Source: Burkholderiales bacterium
GTDB lineage: Bacteria > Pseudomonadota > Gammaproteobacteria > Burkholderiales > Burkholderiaceae_C
DNA length: 64,000 bases
NCBI GenBank assembly: GCA_003963075.1
Contig: RXJV01000036.1
Location: forward strand, 81,953-145,952
Reading direction: 5' to 3'
Positions within the stretch are counted from its first letter, which is position 1, and the number at the start of each line of letters is the position of its first letter. The position numbers were made by a program, and so were the translations under genes. This document shows positions 25,502 through 35,516 of this stretch, one piece after another. Under the pieces are notes generated by a model. The model was given only the letters and a program-made list of their open reading frames with translations. It was not told the origin of the DNA and searched no databases.

Positions 25502-27399
25502 GGCAGGGGGCTCAGCATCACGCTGAGCAGGTCGGGACGGTCGGGAATGCGCTCCAGCTGAGGGTAGCGCAGGCCCTCGTCGGCTCGCAGGCGCACGGTG
25601 CTGAAGCGCTCGTCGGCCTTGACGACGAGGTCCAGCGGCTGCCGCGTGCGTCCGGCCTCGGCGATGGCCTCGCGCAGCAGGGCCGTGCTGAAGCTGCGGC
25701 CGTTGACGGCCACGAGCTGCGCCCCGGGCGCCAGGCCGGCGCGGAAGGCTTCACTTTCCCAGCGCACGGTGTTCAGCCGGCCGTCGTTGGCAACGGCGAC
25801 ACCGATCGAGTCGCTGAAATCGCTGGCCCCGGCCAGCCGGTCGATCGCAGCGTCCAGCTCGCTTTGCTGAGCCTTGAACACGAGCCGCCAGCCAGCCGCC
25901 TCGAGCGTTCTGGTCACGAAGTCCTGCCCCGTGCCCTCCAGGCGGCCCTCGATGAAGCGCTGCCAGTCGCCCGGCGCCAAGGCTTCGAGCGCGGCCCACA
26001 GCTCGGCGCGCTCGTAGCGCTGGCGCGCCGGCGGCGGGGCCGAGAAGAAGGTCCGCGCCAGGTCATCCAGGCTGCGCTGGCCGCCGCTCAGCTGCCGCAG
26101 GCGCGCGTCCACAGCGAGCCAGAGCAAAGTACCTTCGCTGTAGTAGTCCGCACTGCGCTGCCAGCTGCCCCAGGCTCGGGCGCGGTCGTAGCGCATCACG
26201 GGGTCCAGGGTCGTGTCCTGCAGGCTGCGCCAGGTGTTGCCACGGCGCGCCGCCATGGCGGCCGCCTCGCGTGCCCAAAGCTGCAGCGCCTGCGCGGGAC
26301 TCAGGTCACCGCTGCGGGCCCGCAGCACATAGCCCCAGTACTGGGTCTGGCCCTCGTAGATCCACAGGTCGCGGGTGTCGAGCGGCGTGTTGAAGTCGTC
26401 GGGCGCGAGGCCCGCGGGCGAGCGCAGCTTGCCGTTCCAGGCGTGCACGAACTCGTGCGGCACGTTGCGGCGCTCGTTGACCATCGCCGCCCATTTCGAG
26501 AACAGGCCGGGCGGCGTGCTGAGTTCCGCCGAGCTCTGGTGCTCGCGGGCGACCCGCATGAAGCCGGCATTGAGCGACAGCAGGAACTCGTAGCGCGGCA
26601 CCGGCAGCGGACCGAACACGCGTGTGGCCTGCCGGACCATGGCGGTCCAGGCCGCCAGCGCCTCGGGGCTGGCCTGGAGGTCTTCGGCCGAGTCGGCCAG
26701 CACGTTCAGGCCGACCGACGCCACGCCGGGCCTGGCCGCCTGCAGCTCGTAGCGCTTCAGGTGCGGGCTGGCCCACACCGGCGAGTCCACCAGCGTGGCG
26801 ACGCTGACCGGCCGGAAGCCGATGCGCGCGCCGCTGCGGCCCTGCTCGTCCAGCGAGGTGGCCAGCGCCCAGCCCTCAGGCAGCTTCAGCGTGGCCTCCA
26901 CCGGCTGCTGCGCCACCGGCTCGCCGCGCGGGTAGAGCAGCAGCGACTGCCAGCGCACCGCGACGATGTCCGGTGTGACCACCACGTCGCCCTGCCGGTC
27001 GTTGAGCGGCGACAGGTACTGGAAGCTCAGCTCCAGCCGGTCCACGCCGGCCGGCACCTGCACGGCAAACGCGAAAGGCTCCTGGGGCAGCCGCTGCCAG
27101 GCCAGCGGCCGGCCAGCCGCCTGGATTTGCAGCCCGGCCAGCAGCGTGATCTCTCCGGTAGGGGCATGGCTGCCCGGAATCCACTGCGGATAAAGCAGCG
27201 TGAGCGGCCCCGGCTGCACCGGGATCGATTCCCGCACGCGGAAGATGCGCTGGCGGGTGTCGCTCGCGTCCACCTCCAGCCGGATGGGGCTGGGCGCAGC
27301 CTGGGCCAGCGTGGCCATCAAGGCCGCCGCACCCACCCAGAAGTTCACCCCGACGTTGAACCAGCAGCGCCATCGCGCTGCACCCCCGCTTGTCGTCAT
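25498..27399 (-). CDS. M61-family metallopeptidase with PDZ domain
   Basis: A 633-residue exported peptidase of the M61 glycyl-aminopeptidase family. A signal peptide or anchor lies at about 13-34 (FNVGVNFWVGAAALMATLAQA). The zinc motif HEFVH has its first His at residue 315 (NVPHEFVHAWNGK), with the third ligand in DLWIYEGQTQYWGY. A PDZ-like segment (about 540-610) includes FRAGLAPGAQLVAVNGR. Together with the downstream SDR gene it forms a two-gene operon. It is divergent from the M20 peptidase gene, with about 140 nt between the starts. Confidence 0.9.
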   Translation of the reverse strand: MTTSGGAARWRCWFNVGVNFWVGAAALMATLAQAAPSPIRLEVDASDTRQRIFRVRESIPVQPGPLTLLYPQWIPGSHAPTGEITLLAGLQIQAAGRPLAWQRLPQEPFAFAVQVPAGVDRLELSFQYLSPLNDRQGDVVVTPDIVAVRWQSLLLYPRGEPVAQQPVEATLKLPEGWALATSLDEQGRSGARIGFRPVSVATLVDSPVWASPHLKRYELQAARPGVASVGLNVLADSAEDLQASPEALAAWTAMVRQATRVFGPLPVPRYEFLLSLNAGFMRVAREHQSSAELSTPPGLFSKWAAMVNERRNVPHEFVHAWNGKLRSPAGLAPDDFNTPLDTRDLWIYEGQTQYWGYVLRARSGDLSPAQALQLWAREAAAMAARRGNTWRSLQDTTLDPVMRYDRARAWGSWQRSADYYSEGTLLWLAVDARLRQLSGGQRSLDDLARTFFSAPPPARQRYERAELWAALEALAPGDWQRFIEGRLEGTGQDFVTRTLEAAGWRLVFKAQQSELDAAIDRLAGASDFSDSIGVAVANDGRLNTVRWESEAFRAGLAPGAQLVAVNGRSFSTALLREAIAEAGRTRQPLDLVVKADERFSTVRLRADEGLRYPQLERIPDRPDLLSVMLSPLP

Positions 27400-27538
27400 G
27401 TCGTTCTCCCTGCTCGGCCCCTGCGGCCGCGCGCAGGCTAGCGGCAGCAGGCGCGGTCGGCAAGCTCAGGGTTTCGGCAAGGGTGTGGCGGCCCGGCGCC
27501 GCCAGAATGCCGGCCACGCAAAGTCTCGGGAGGACAAC

Positions 27539-29035
27539 ATGCCCACACCCCACACCCCCTGGCGCGGCGCATGGGCCGCAGCCCTTGCACTCGGCACCGG
27601 CCTCGCCGCCGCGGCGCCGCCGGACCCGTATGGCGTCTACAGCGCCCGCTGGGCGCCACGCCTGGTGCCGCTGCTGAGCGAGGTGGTGGCCTTCGAGACC
27701 GTGGCCGGCAATGCGCCGGCGTTTGCCGCCCAGGCGCAGTGGCTGCAACGCACCGCCGAGTCACTGGGCCTGGTCTACCGGGACCAGGGCGCCGTGGCCG
27801 AGATCGAGCTGCCCGGCCCGGCCGGTGCACCGGTGCTGGGGCTGGCGGTGCACGGCGATGTGGTGCCGGTGAGCGCCGCCGAATGGAGCACGCCGCCCTT
27901 CCAGGCCGTGATGAAGGACGGCGTGATCCAGGCCCGCGGCGTGGCCGATGACAAGGGCCCGCTGGTGCAGGCCCTGCTGGCGATGAAGGCGCTGCAGGAC
28001 AGCGGCTGGCCGCGCACGCACACCATCCGGCTGCTGGTGGGCAGCGATGAGGAAACCGCCCTCAAGGACATGCCCAGCTACCTCACCACGCACGCGGCGC
28101 CGGACCTGACGCTGGTGCTGGATGGCTACTTCCCGGTGGTCGTGGGTGAGATGTCCAACAACAGCCTGCTGGTGGAGGCCGCGCCCGCCGTGCGTGGGGA
28201 CACCGGCGTGCGGCTGCTGCAGCTCCAGGCCGGCCTCGCGCGCAACATCATCCCCGGCGCGGCGGTGGCCACGCTGGAGGTGGCGACGGCCGCGCTGCCG
28301 GCGCTGCGCCAGCGCATCGCGGCCCGCCCGCTGCCGCCCGGCACGCGGCTGGAGTTCCAGGCCGAAGACGGTGCGCTGATCGTGTCGGCCTTCGGACGCG
28401 CGGCACACGCCGGCGTGAACGCCCAGGGCGGCCGCAATGCGCTGGTGGCGCTGGCCACGGCCATCGCACCCGAGCTGCCGCCCGGCAGCGACCGCGACGT
28501 GCTGACCCTGGTGCAGCAGGCCGGCGTCGACGTGAACGGCACGGGCCTCGGGCTGACCGAGGCCCATCCGCTGTTCGGCCGCGCGGTGGCCGCGCCCACG
28601 CTGCTGAGCCGCCAGGCCGACGGCTCGCTCAAGCTCTGGTTCACGATCCGCAGCCACCCGGCCCTGAGCGGCGAGGTGCTGACCGAGCGCGTGCAGGCGC
28701 AGCTCGCCCGCTTCAACGCCGATCAAGGCGCCCGGCTGCGCAGTGCGAACCGCTTCACATCCGAACCGCAGGTACACGACCCGCAGTCGCCCACCGTGCA
28801 GCGGCTGCTGGCGGCCTACGCCCGCGGCACCGGCAAGGCGGCGGCGCCGGCCATCATGGCTGGCGGCACCTACGCCAAGCACATGCCCAATGCCTTTGCC
28901 TTCGGCATGTGGATGCCGGGCAAGCCCTACACCGGGCACGATGCGGACGAGCGCATCGAGGTGGCCGACCTGCACCTGGGCGTGAAGGTGCTGCTGGAGG
29001 CGCTGCAGGACTTCACCGGCGAACCGGCGCGCTGA
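27539..29035 (+). CDS. Exported M20-family dipeptidase
   Basis: A 498-residue peptidase with a signal peptide ending GTGLAAAAPP. The ATG at 27539 follows GGGAGG. M20 metal and catalytic motifs: LAVHGDVVPV (His, Asp), GVADDKGPLVQ (bridging Asp), VGSDEETALKDM (Glu pair), the lid-domain GRAAHAGVNAQGG and a late GGTYAKHMPN. It resembles Xaa-His/PepV-like dipeptidases. A peptide/proton symporter gene follows within about 100 nt, so the pair may take up and degrade peptides. Confidence 0.9.
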   Translation: MPTPHTPWRGAWAAALALGTGLAAAAPPDPYGVYSARWAPRLVPLLSEVVAFETVAGNAPAFAAQAQWLQRTAESLGLVYRDQGAVAEIELPGPAGAPVLGLAVHGDVVPVSAAEWSTPPFQAVMKDGVIQARGVADDKGPLVQALLAMKALQDSGWPRTHTIRLLVGSDEETALKDMPSYLTTHAAPDLTLVLDGYFPVVVGEMSNNSLLVEAAPAVRGDTGVRLLQLQAGLARNIIPGAAVATLEVATAALPALRQRIAARPLPPGTRLEFQAEDGALIVSAFGRAAHAGVNAQGGRNALVALATAIAPELPPGSDRDVLTLVQQAGVDVNGTGLGLTEAHPLFGRAVAAPTLLSRQADGSLKLWFTIRSHPALSGEVLTERVQAQLARFNADQGARLRSANRFTSEPQVHDPQSPTVQRLLAAYARGTGKAAAPAIMAGGTYAKHMPNAFAFGMWMPGKPYTGHDADERIEVADLHLGVKVLLEALQDFTGEPAR

Positions 29036-29133
29036 CGCCCCCTGCCGCCGGTCATGCCCCGGGCGAGTGCGCATTGCCAGCGGCGGCGGCTCAGGGGACA
29101 GTCGCGCCTTCTCTCCAGATTCCGGGACCGCCC

Positions 29134-30551
<1,418 letters not shown>

Positions 30552-30555
<4 letters not shown>

Positions 30556-30827
30556 GTTTGCTGGGCTAGGTCCTCGGTTTGCTCCAAAGGATCGGCTGGG
30601 ACACTCGGGGGCTCGTGGTACCAATCCTCGTGCCGTGAATACTCTTCGCACGCTAGGCATTGCGTGATGGGCCACTTCACCGTGCAGCCGGGACAAACGC
30701 CCCGCGTCCAAAAGGTGTTCCAGACCGTACCGCAAGACGGCACGCATTCCCAGCGGTCTTCGGCCTGAGGGCGCCACTCGCACTTGGGACAGAAGATGTC
30801 GACGCGGTCTTGATTCGTCATGGCCAT
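30552..30827 (-). CDS. Small cysteine-rich zinc-ribbon-like protein
   Basis: A 91-residue protein with paired cysteines that could bind zinc: FCPKC near residue 13, VPSC, CPGC and CLAC. Tryptophan-rich segments (RWECV, WNTFWTRG, HEDWYHEP) lie between them. ATG 30827 or ATG 30821 may be the start. The pattern resembles a widespread uncharacterised bacterial family, but I cannot name it. The gene overlaps the convergent transporter gene by 4 nt. Confidence 0.7.
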
Positions 30828-30880
30828 ACGAGTTACTGCCGCCCATTGAACCAGAGCTGCGACTTCCTACACTCGAAACG

Positions 30881-31549
30881 ATGATCACCGTCCACCACCT
30901 CAACAACTCCCGCTCGCAGCGCGTGCTGTGGCTGCTCGAAGAGCTGGGCCTGCCCTACGAGATCCAGCACTACCAGCGCGACGCCAAGACCTCGCTGGCG
31001 CCGCCAGAGCTGCGGGCCGTGCATCCACTCGGCAAGAGCCCGGTCATCACCGATGGCGGGCTCACCGTGGCCGAGAGCGGCGCCATCCTGGAGTACCTGG
31101 TGGACACCTACGGCCAGGGGCGCCTGAAGCCGACCGACCCGCAGGACCTGCTGCACTACCGCTACTACCTGCACTTCGCCGAAGGCTCGGCGATGCCGCC
31201 GCTGGTGATGAAGCTGGTCTTCAACAAGATCAAGCGCGCGCCCATGCCCTTCTTCGTGAAGCCCATCGCCAAGGGCATTGCCGACAAGGTGCTAACGAGC
31301 TTCGTGCAGCCCAACATCGACGCGCAGCTGAAGTTCCTGGAAAGCGAGCTGGCCGCGCGGCCGTGGTTCGCCGGCGCGGAGATGTCGGCCGCCGATGTGC
31401 AGATGAGCTTCCCGCTGGAGGCCGCCGCCGCCCGCGGCGGTGCCATCGACGCCTACCCCAAGATCAAGGCCTTCCTCGCGCGCATCCATGCGCGGCCGGC
31501 GTACCAGAAGGCGCTGGAGCGGGGTGGGCCGTATGACCTGATGAGCTGA
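30881..31549 (+). CDS. Glutathione S-transferase
   Basis: A 222-residue cytosolic GST-fold protein. The thioredoxin-like N-terminal half (about 1-78) begins MITVHHLNNSRSQRVLWLLEELGLPYE and carries the cis-Pro and ESGAIL glutathione-site motif. The helical C-terminal half includes AAARGGAIDAYPKIKAFLARIHARPAYQKALE. It is related to beta/GstA-type enzymes that conjugate or reduce electrophiles. The class-V aminotransferase gene lies 48 nt downstream. Confidence 0.92.
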   Translation: MITVHHLNNSRSQRVLWLLEELGLPYEIQHYQRDAKTSLAPPELRAVHPLGKSPVITDGGLTVAESGAILEYLVDTYGQGRLKPTDPQDLLHYRYYLHFAEGSAMPPLVMKLVFNKIKRAPMPFFVKPIAKGIADKVLTSFVQPNIDAQLKFLESELAARPWFAGAEMSAADVQMSFPLEAAAARGGAIDAYPKIKAFLARIHARPAYQKALERGGPYDLMS

Positions 31550-31597
31550 GGAACGCGCGCCAGGCCACCCCAATCGCCCGAACCCAAGGAGCCCCAC

Positions 31598-32833
31598 GTG
31601 ACCCCTGCAACGCTGGACCTGGCGCGCATCCGGTCCGAGTTCCCGGCCCTTGCCGCTGGCACCGTGTTCCTCGACAACGCCGGCGGGTCGCAGGTGCTCG
31701 CGCGTGTGGCCGACCGCGTCCGCGACTACCTGCTGCACGACAACGTGCAGCTCGGTGCCAGCTACGCCGCCTCGCAGCAGGCCGGCGAGCGCGTGCTGAG
31801 CGCACGCCGGGCGGTGGCCGAGATGGTCCACTCGGCGCACGACGACGAGGTCGTCATGGGGCCCTCCACCACAGCGCTGATCGGCACGCTGGTGGAGGCC
31901 CAGAGGCCCGGGCTGCGGCCCGGCGATGAAGTCGTCGTGACCGAATCCGACCACGAGGCCAACATCGGCGCGTGGGTGCGGTTGGCAGACGCCGGCGTCG
32001 TCGTTCGAACCTGGCGAGTCGATGTCGACAGTCTGAACCTGCGCCTGCAAGACCTGGACGCGCTGCTCGGCCCACGCACGAAGTGGGTCGCCATGACGCA
32101 GGCGTCCAACATCCTCGGCACGGTCAACCCGGTCGCCGAGGTGGCGCGCCGCGCCCATGCGGTGGGCGCGCGGCTGTGCGTGGACGCGGTGGCCTACGCG
32201 CCCCACCGGCTCGTCGACGTGCAGGCCAGCGGGGCCGATGCGGTCGTGTTCAGCTTCTACAAGGTGTTCGGGCCGCACTACGCCGTCATGTGGGTTCAGC
32301 GCGAGCTGCTGCTGTCCCTGCCCAGCCTGAACCACTTCTTCATCGGCCCCGAGGTCATCCCCTACAAGCTGCAGCGCGGCAATGTGAACTACGAGCTGTC
32401 CTACGGCTGCGCGGGCATCGTGGACTACCTGCGTGACGTGGGGACCGAGCTCGGCGCCGTGGGCGACGGCCGTGCGCACATGCAGGCGGCCTTCGACGCC
32501 ATTGCCCGCCATGAAGACGCCCTGGCTGAACAGGTGCTGCAGTGGCTGCGCGGCCGGCGCGGCGTGCGCATCATCGGCCTGCCGTCGGTGACGGCCGGGG
32601 AGCGCGTGCCGACGATCAGCTTTGTGGCCGAGGGCCAGCCGTCCGAGGCCATCGTCCGGCGTGTCGACGCGCACGGCATCGGCATCCGCTTCGGCGACTT
32701 CTATGCCCGGCGCCTGATCGAGGCGCTGGGGCTGCAGGCGTACGGCGGCGTCGTGCGAGTCTCGATCGCGCACTACAACACAGCGGAGGAAATCGACCGG
32801 CTGTTGGGGGCGTTGGAGGAGGCAGTGGCCTGA
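31598..32833 (+). CDS. Class-V aminotransferase, cysteine-desulfurase-like
   Basis: A 411-residue PLP enzyme starting at GTG 31598, with AAGGAG upstream. The fold-type I pattern is FLDNAGGSQVL near the N-terminus, TESDHEANIGAWVRLA, and the PLP lysine Lys222 in FSFYKVFGPHYAVMW. This is the 'cysteine desulfurase-like' group rather than IscS/SufS, since no mobile-loop active-site Cys motif is seen. Its substrate is unknown. It is followed by the toxin-antitoxin pair. Confidence 0.88.
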   Translation: MTPATLDLARIRSEFPALAAGTVFLDNAGGSQVLARVADRVRDYLLHDNVQLGASYAASQQAGERVLSARRAVAEMVHSAHDDEVVMGPSTTALIGTLVEAQRPGLRPGDEVVVTESDHEANIGAWVRLADAGVVVRTWRVDVDSLNLRLQDLDALLGPRTKWVAMTQASNILGTVNPVAEVARRAHAVGARLCVDAVAYAPHRLVDVQASGADAVVFSFYKVFGPHYAVMWVQRELLLSLPSLNHFFIGPEVIPYKLQRGNVNYELSYGCAGIVDYLRDVGTELGAVGDGRAHMQAAFDAIARHEDALAEQVLQWLRGRRGVRIIGLPSVTAGERVPTISFVAEGQPSEAIVRRVDAHGIGIRFGDFYARRLIEALGLQAYGGVVRVSIAHYNTAEEIDRLLGALEEAVA

Positions 32834-32875
32834 CGGTCGCTCCTCGGAGCTTGAGCGCATGGCGATGTTTGCTCA

Positions 32876-32897
32876 TGCATCACATTTGCATTACATT
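32876..32897. promoter_or_regulatory. 11-bp tandem repeat upstream of antitoxin, likely RHH operator
   Basis: TGCATCACATT is directly followed by TGCATTACATT, a one-mismatch tandem repeat of one helical turn, 6 nt before the antitoxin ATG at 32904. Ribbon-helix-helix antitoxins bind such repeats to repress their own operon, so this is the probable operator. Confidence 0.6.
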
Positions 32898-32903
32898 GAG
32901 GCC

Positions 32904-33197
32904 ATGAAGACCTCCACACTCCCTGCCGTGCGCGTCGAGCCCGCGTTGAGAAGCGATGCGGAGGCCGTGCTTGACGAAGGCGAATCCCTCTCCGATTTCG
33001 TTGCCTCGTGCGTGCGCGACGGCGTCGCCTGGCGGCGTACGCAAGACGCCTTCCTGGCACGCGCCAGAGACGCTGTCGAGCGCTCTGAACGGGAAGACCG
33101 TGGCGTCTCACCGCGGGACATGCTGAAGCAGATGGATGCCCGCCTTGAGGCTGCGAGGCAGCGCTTGGCGGCCGCCAAGCCGAGCGCTGGGCGGTGA
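32904..33197 (+). CDS. Antitoxin (ParD/YlcI-YnfO-like ribbon-helix-helix)
   Basis: A 97-residue protein. ATG 32904 (MKTSTLPAVRVEPAL) is chosen because an upstream in-frame ATG at 32859 lies before the repeats at 32876-32897. The short N-terminal strand plus helices (SEAVLDEGESLSDFVASCVRDGVAWRR-like region) suits a ribbon-helix-helix DNA-binding fold, with an acidic/basic tail likely to cap the toxin. It overlaps the downstream toxin gene (GTGA at 33194-33197), the classic coupled layout. Family assignment is by pattern and context. Confidence 0.78.
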   Translation: MKTSTLPAVRVEPALRSDAEAVLDEGESLSDFVASCVRDGVAWRRTQDAFLARARDAVERSEREDRGVSPRDMLKQMDARLEAARQRLAAAKPSAGR

Positions 33198-33517
33198 CTC
33201 CCTACCGCGTCGTCCTCGCCGAAGAGGCTGCCGACGACTTGCTGCGGATTGAGGACTTCATCATCGAACGTGAACTCGCCAGCGCGACGCCTGACCTCGA
33301 TGTCGTGCGGCGCCTGAGAGACGCCGTCGACCGAGCGCTGCAACTGCTGGAGTTCTCGCCCTACTCGTGCCGCAAGGCCGCTCGCGCCTTGAACGACAGG
33401 CAGCGCGAGCTGATCATCCCCTTCGGAAGCAGCGGACTCATCGCAGCGTTTGAAGTCCGCGGCGAGGTTGTGCGCATCGGCGCCATTCGCCATCAGCTGG
33501 AGCAGGATTACCACTGA
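33194..33517 (+). CDS. RelE/ParE-type toxin
   Basis: A 107-residue protein starting at GTG 33194, coupled to the antitoxin gene. The opening PYRVVLAEEAADDLLRIEDFI is the RelE/ParE pattern. The centre has FSPYSCRKAARALNDRQRELIIPFGSSGLIAAFEV, and the end is VVRIGAIRHQLEQDYH, as in ParE toxins. ParE members poison gyrase and RelE members cleave ribosome-bound mRNA; which applies here is not decided by sequence. Confidence 0.88.
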   Translation: MTPYRVVLAEEAADDLLRIEDFIIERELASATPDLDVVRRLRDAVDRALQLLEFSPYSCRKAARALNDRQRELIIPFGSSGLIAAFEVRGEVVRIGAIRHQLEQDYH

Positions 33518-33771
33518 TCCAGGTCGGCGGCTTTGGCCGTGCGCCTGACGCGTTGGCTTAGCGGTCGTGGGGCGCTTGTTGGCCAGCGGCGGAGGGTCGC
33601 GCGCGACGGGTTCCTACAGCCAAGATCGACGGCCTCGGGCTTGACGGGTTGAACGCAGAACTCGACGCTCTGCCCAATTGGGCCGCGACCTTCCACGATG
33701 CTGGGGATGCGAATGCGCACGTGAATGCGTAACCTGATTTCGGTCGGCTCCGCGCCTTAACTTAAGCAACG
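33518..33771. other. Intergenic region, possible decayed gene fragment
   Basis: About 250 nt after the toxin gene. A plus-strand stretch ending TAA at 33730-33732 translates as KIDGLGLDGLNAELDALPNW and then AATFHDAGDANAHVNA, and looks coding in composition but has no start. Just before it, in another frame, LLASGGGSRATGSYSQ appears. Together they look like a frameshifted remnant. No family is recognised, so this stays a weak call. Confidence 0.3.
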
Positions 33772-34215
33772 ATGGTCCATCGAATGATGACTTTCTTTCG
33801 AAGTCTCGCAGCAGCTTGCATCAGCTTGCTGGCAGCAGCAAGCGCGTTAGCGCAGGACGGTGCGGCCGATACCGAAGCTGACGTCTATGCGCAGATGAAG
33901 GCCTTGCAGGTCTATGTCGCGGACGGGAGCGCCATCATCTTGGCTCGTGCCTGCAATGACACGATTCCCGACTTCGCTTCTGAGTTTTTGCCCAGATTCA
34001 CTCATTGGCGTGCCACCAACTGGAAGCTGATCGCCCTTGGAGCGTCGCTCAGCACGCAGTTCAAGGATGACAAGGGTGCGCCCATGGACCCGACCGTCGT
34101 CGGAAACTATGCAGCGCAAAAGCTTCGTAGCTCTGCACCCGAGGCGCGGCGTCAGGAGTGCAACAAGCTACTGCAAAACTTCACGGTGAATCCAGAAGCA
34201 TCCGACCTGCATTGA
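33772..34215 (+). CDS. Hypothetical exported protein
   Basis: A 147-residue protein with a signal peptide (MMTFFRSLAAACISLLAAASALAQ, cleavage after ALA). ATG 33772 or the ATGs at 33784/33787 may be the start. The mature part is short with two Cys (RACNDTIPDF and RQECNKLL) that could form a disulfide. Codon use is clearly less GC-rich than the surroundings, which suggests acquisition with the nearby toxin-antitoxin genes. No family is recognised. Confidence 0.65.
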   Translation: MVHRMMTFFRSLAAACISLLAAASALAQDGAADTEADVYAQMKALQVYVADGSAIILARACNDTIPDFASEFLPRFTHWRATNWKLIALGASLSTQFKDDKGAPMDPTVVGNYAAQKLRSSAPEARRQECNKLLQNFTVNPEASDLH

Positions 34216-34403
34216 CACGCTCGCTTCCCGCCAGGCCGCCAACGACCTCATCTCCTCACCAAAGCCGCTCTCCGACCCGCACCCCCTACACTCCCCCCTC
34301 CCCGTTCTGCCCCGCTGGCCTGTCGCCCGGCCGCTGCCTCACAGCGGCGCTGACCTCCCCGTGCTGCATTGCGCTCCATCCCGCAGCTCGCCCGGAGGGC
34401 CTC

Positions 34404-35081
34404 ATGCCCGGCTACCAGATCAAGGTCCAGACCCTCGCCATCGACGGCGCGGCGGACCTGCAGATCCGCTCCCTGCTCGACAACGACCAGTTCGCCGACC
34501 CCACCGGCGTGGCCGAGGCCCTGGGCATCTCGTCGGCGCAATGGCCGCTGTTCGGCCAAGTCTGGCCCTCGGGCCTGCACCTCGCCGCCGCGATGGCGGT
34601 GCGGCCTCAGGTGGACGGCGAGCGCATCCTGGAGATCGGCTGCGGCCTGGCCCTGGCCAGCCTGGTGTGCCACCGCCGCGGCAGCGAGGTCACGGCCAGC
34701 GACATCCACCCGCTGGCCGGCGCCTTCCTGCTGGAGAACCTGCGCCTGAACGAGCTGGCGCCCATGCGCTACTGCCATGGCGACTGGAGCGAGGACGCCA
34801 TCGCCGTGAGCGGCGGCGCGCCCAGGGTGCAGGGGCGCTTTGACCTCATCATCGGCAGCGATGTGCTCTACGAACGCGACGACGGCGGCGCACTGGCGGC
34901 CTTCATCGAGCGGCATGCGCTGCCCGGCTGCGAGGTCTGGATCGTCGACCCCAACCGCAGCAACCGCGCCGCGTTCACACGCCGACTCGCTGCCCTGGGT
35001 TTTGAAGCCCACGAGACCCCACTGACCGGGCCCGGTTACCGCGGCCGGCTGATGCGCTTCGTGCGGCTGGCGCCCGGCTGA
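34404..35081 (+). CDS. Class I SAM-dependent methyltransferase
   Basis: A 225-residue methyltransferase of the METTL21/nicotinamide-N-methyltransferase-like group, usually acting on protein lysine or small amines. ATG 34404 follows CGGAGG. The SAM motif I is LEIGCGLALASL, motif II is VTASDIHPLAG and the catalytic loop is DLIIGSDVLYERDD. An N-terminal region with SAQWPLFGQVWPSGLHLA matches the family. The substrate is unknown. It stands apart from the upstream gene by about 190 nt of C-rich DNA. Confidence 0.85.
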   Translation: MPGYQIKVQTLAIDGAADLQIRSLLDNDQFADPTGVAEALGISSAQWPLFGQVWPSGLHLAAAMAVRPQVDGERILEIGCGLALASLVCHRRGSEVTASDIHPLAGAFLLENLRLNELAPMRYCHGDWSEDAIAVSGGAPRVQGRFDLIIGSDVLYERDDGGALAAFIERHALPGCEVWIVDPNRSNRAAFTRRLAALGFEAHETPLTGPGYRGRLMRFVRLAPG

Positions 35082-35089
35082 GGCCGGCC

Positions 35090-35476
35090 TCAGCCGCCCT
35101 GCTTGAGCGCCGTCACCTCGATCTCGATGCGCATGCGCGGGTCCAGCAGCTGGGCCGAGATCATGGTCGCCGCAGGGCGCACGTCGCCAAAGTAGCGCCG
35201 CAGCACCGGCCAGCAGTCGCGGAACTGCTGGCCGTCGGGCAGCACATAGGTCACGCGCACCACATCCTTCAGGCTGGCGCCGGCCTGGGCGAGCGCCGCC
35301 TGGATGTTCCTCAGGCACTGCTCGGCCTGTTCGGCCACGTCGTCGGCGATGGTCATCGTCGCGTAGTCGAAGCCCGTGGTGCCGGACACGAACACCCAGT
35401 CGCCCTGCACGACGGCACGGGAGTAGGCGATCTCGTCCTCGAAGGGGGAGCCGGAGCTGATGAGGGTGCGGGTCAT
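35090..35476 (-). CDS. RidA-family enamine/imine deaminase-like protein
   Basis: A 128-residue protein of the RidA/YjgF family, which hydrolyses reactive enamines and imines released by PLP enzymes. Family features are the SRAVVQGDWVFVSGTTGFDY strand region, AEQCLRNIQAALAQAGASLKDVVRVTYVL, and the Arg in DPRMRIEIEVTAL (the carboxylate-binding position). It is convergent with the methyltransferase gene. It starts about 40 nt downstream of the U32 peptidase gene stop on the same strand. Confidence 0.9.
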   Translation of the reverse strand: MTRTLISSGSPFEDEIAYSRAVVQGDWVFVSGTTGFDYATMTIADDVAEQAEQCLRNIQAALAQAGASLKDVVRVTYVLPDGQQFRDCWPVLRRYFGDVRPAATMISAQLLDPRMRIEIEVTALKQGG

Positions 35477-35516
35477 GGGCAGGGCGGCGGCGGTGTGTTG
35501 GCTGGCATGTGTTCGG

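Noticed and set aside
33508-33720. Minus-strand 70-codon frame after the toxin gene
   Set aside because: No ribosome site, no family, and the plus strand looks more protein-like there.
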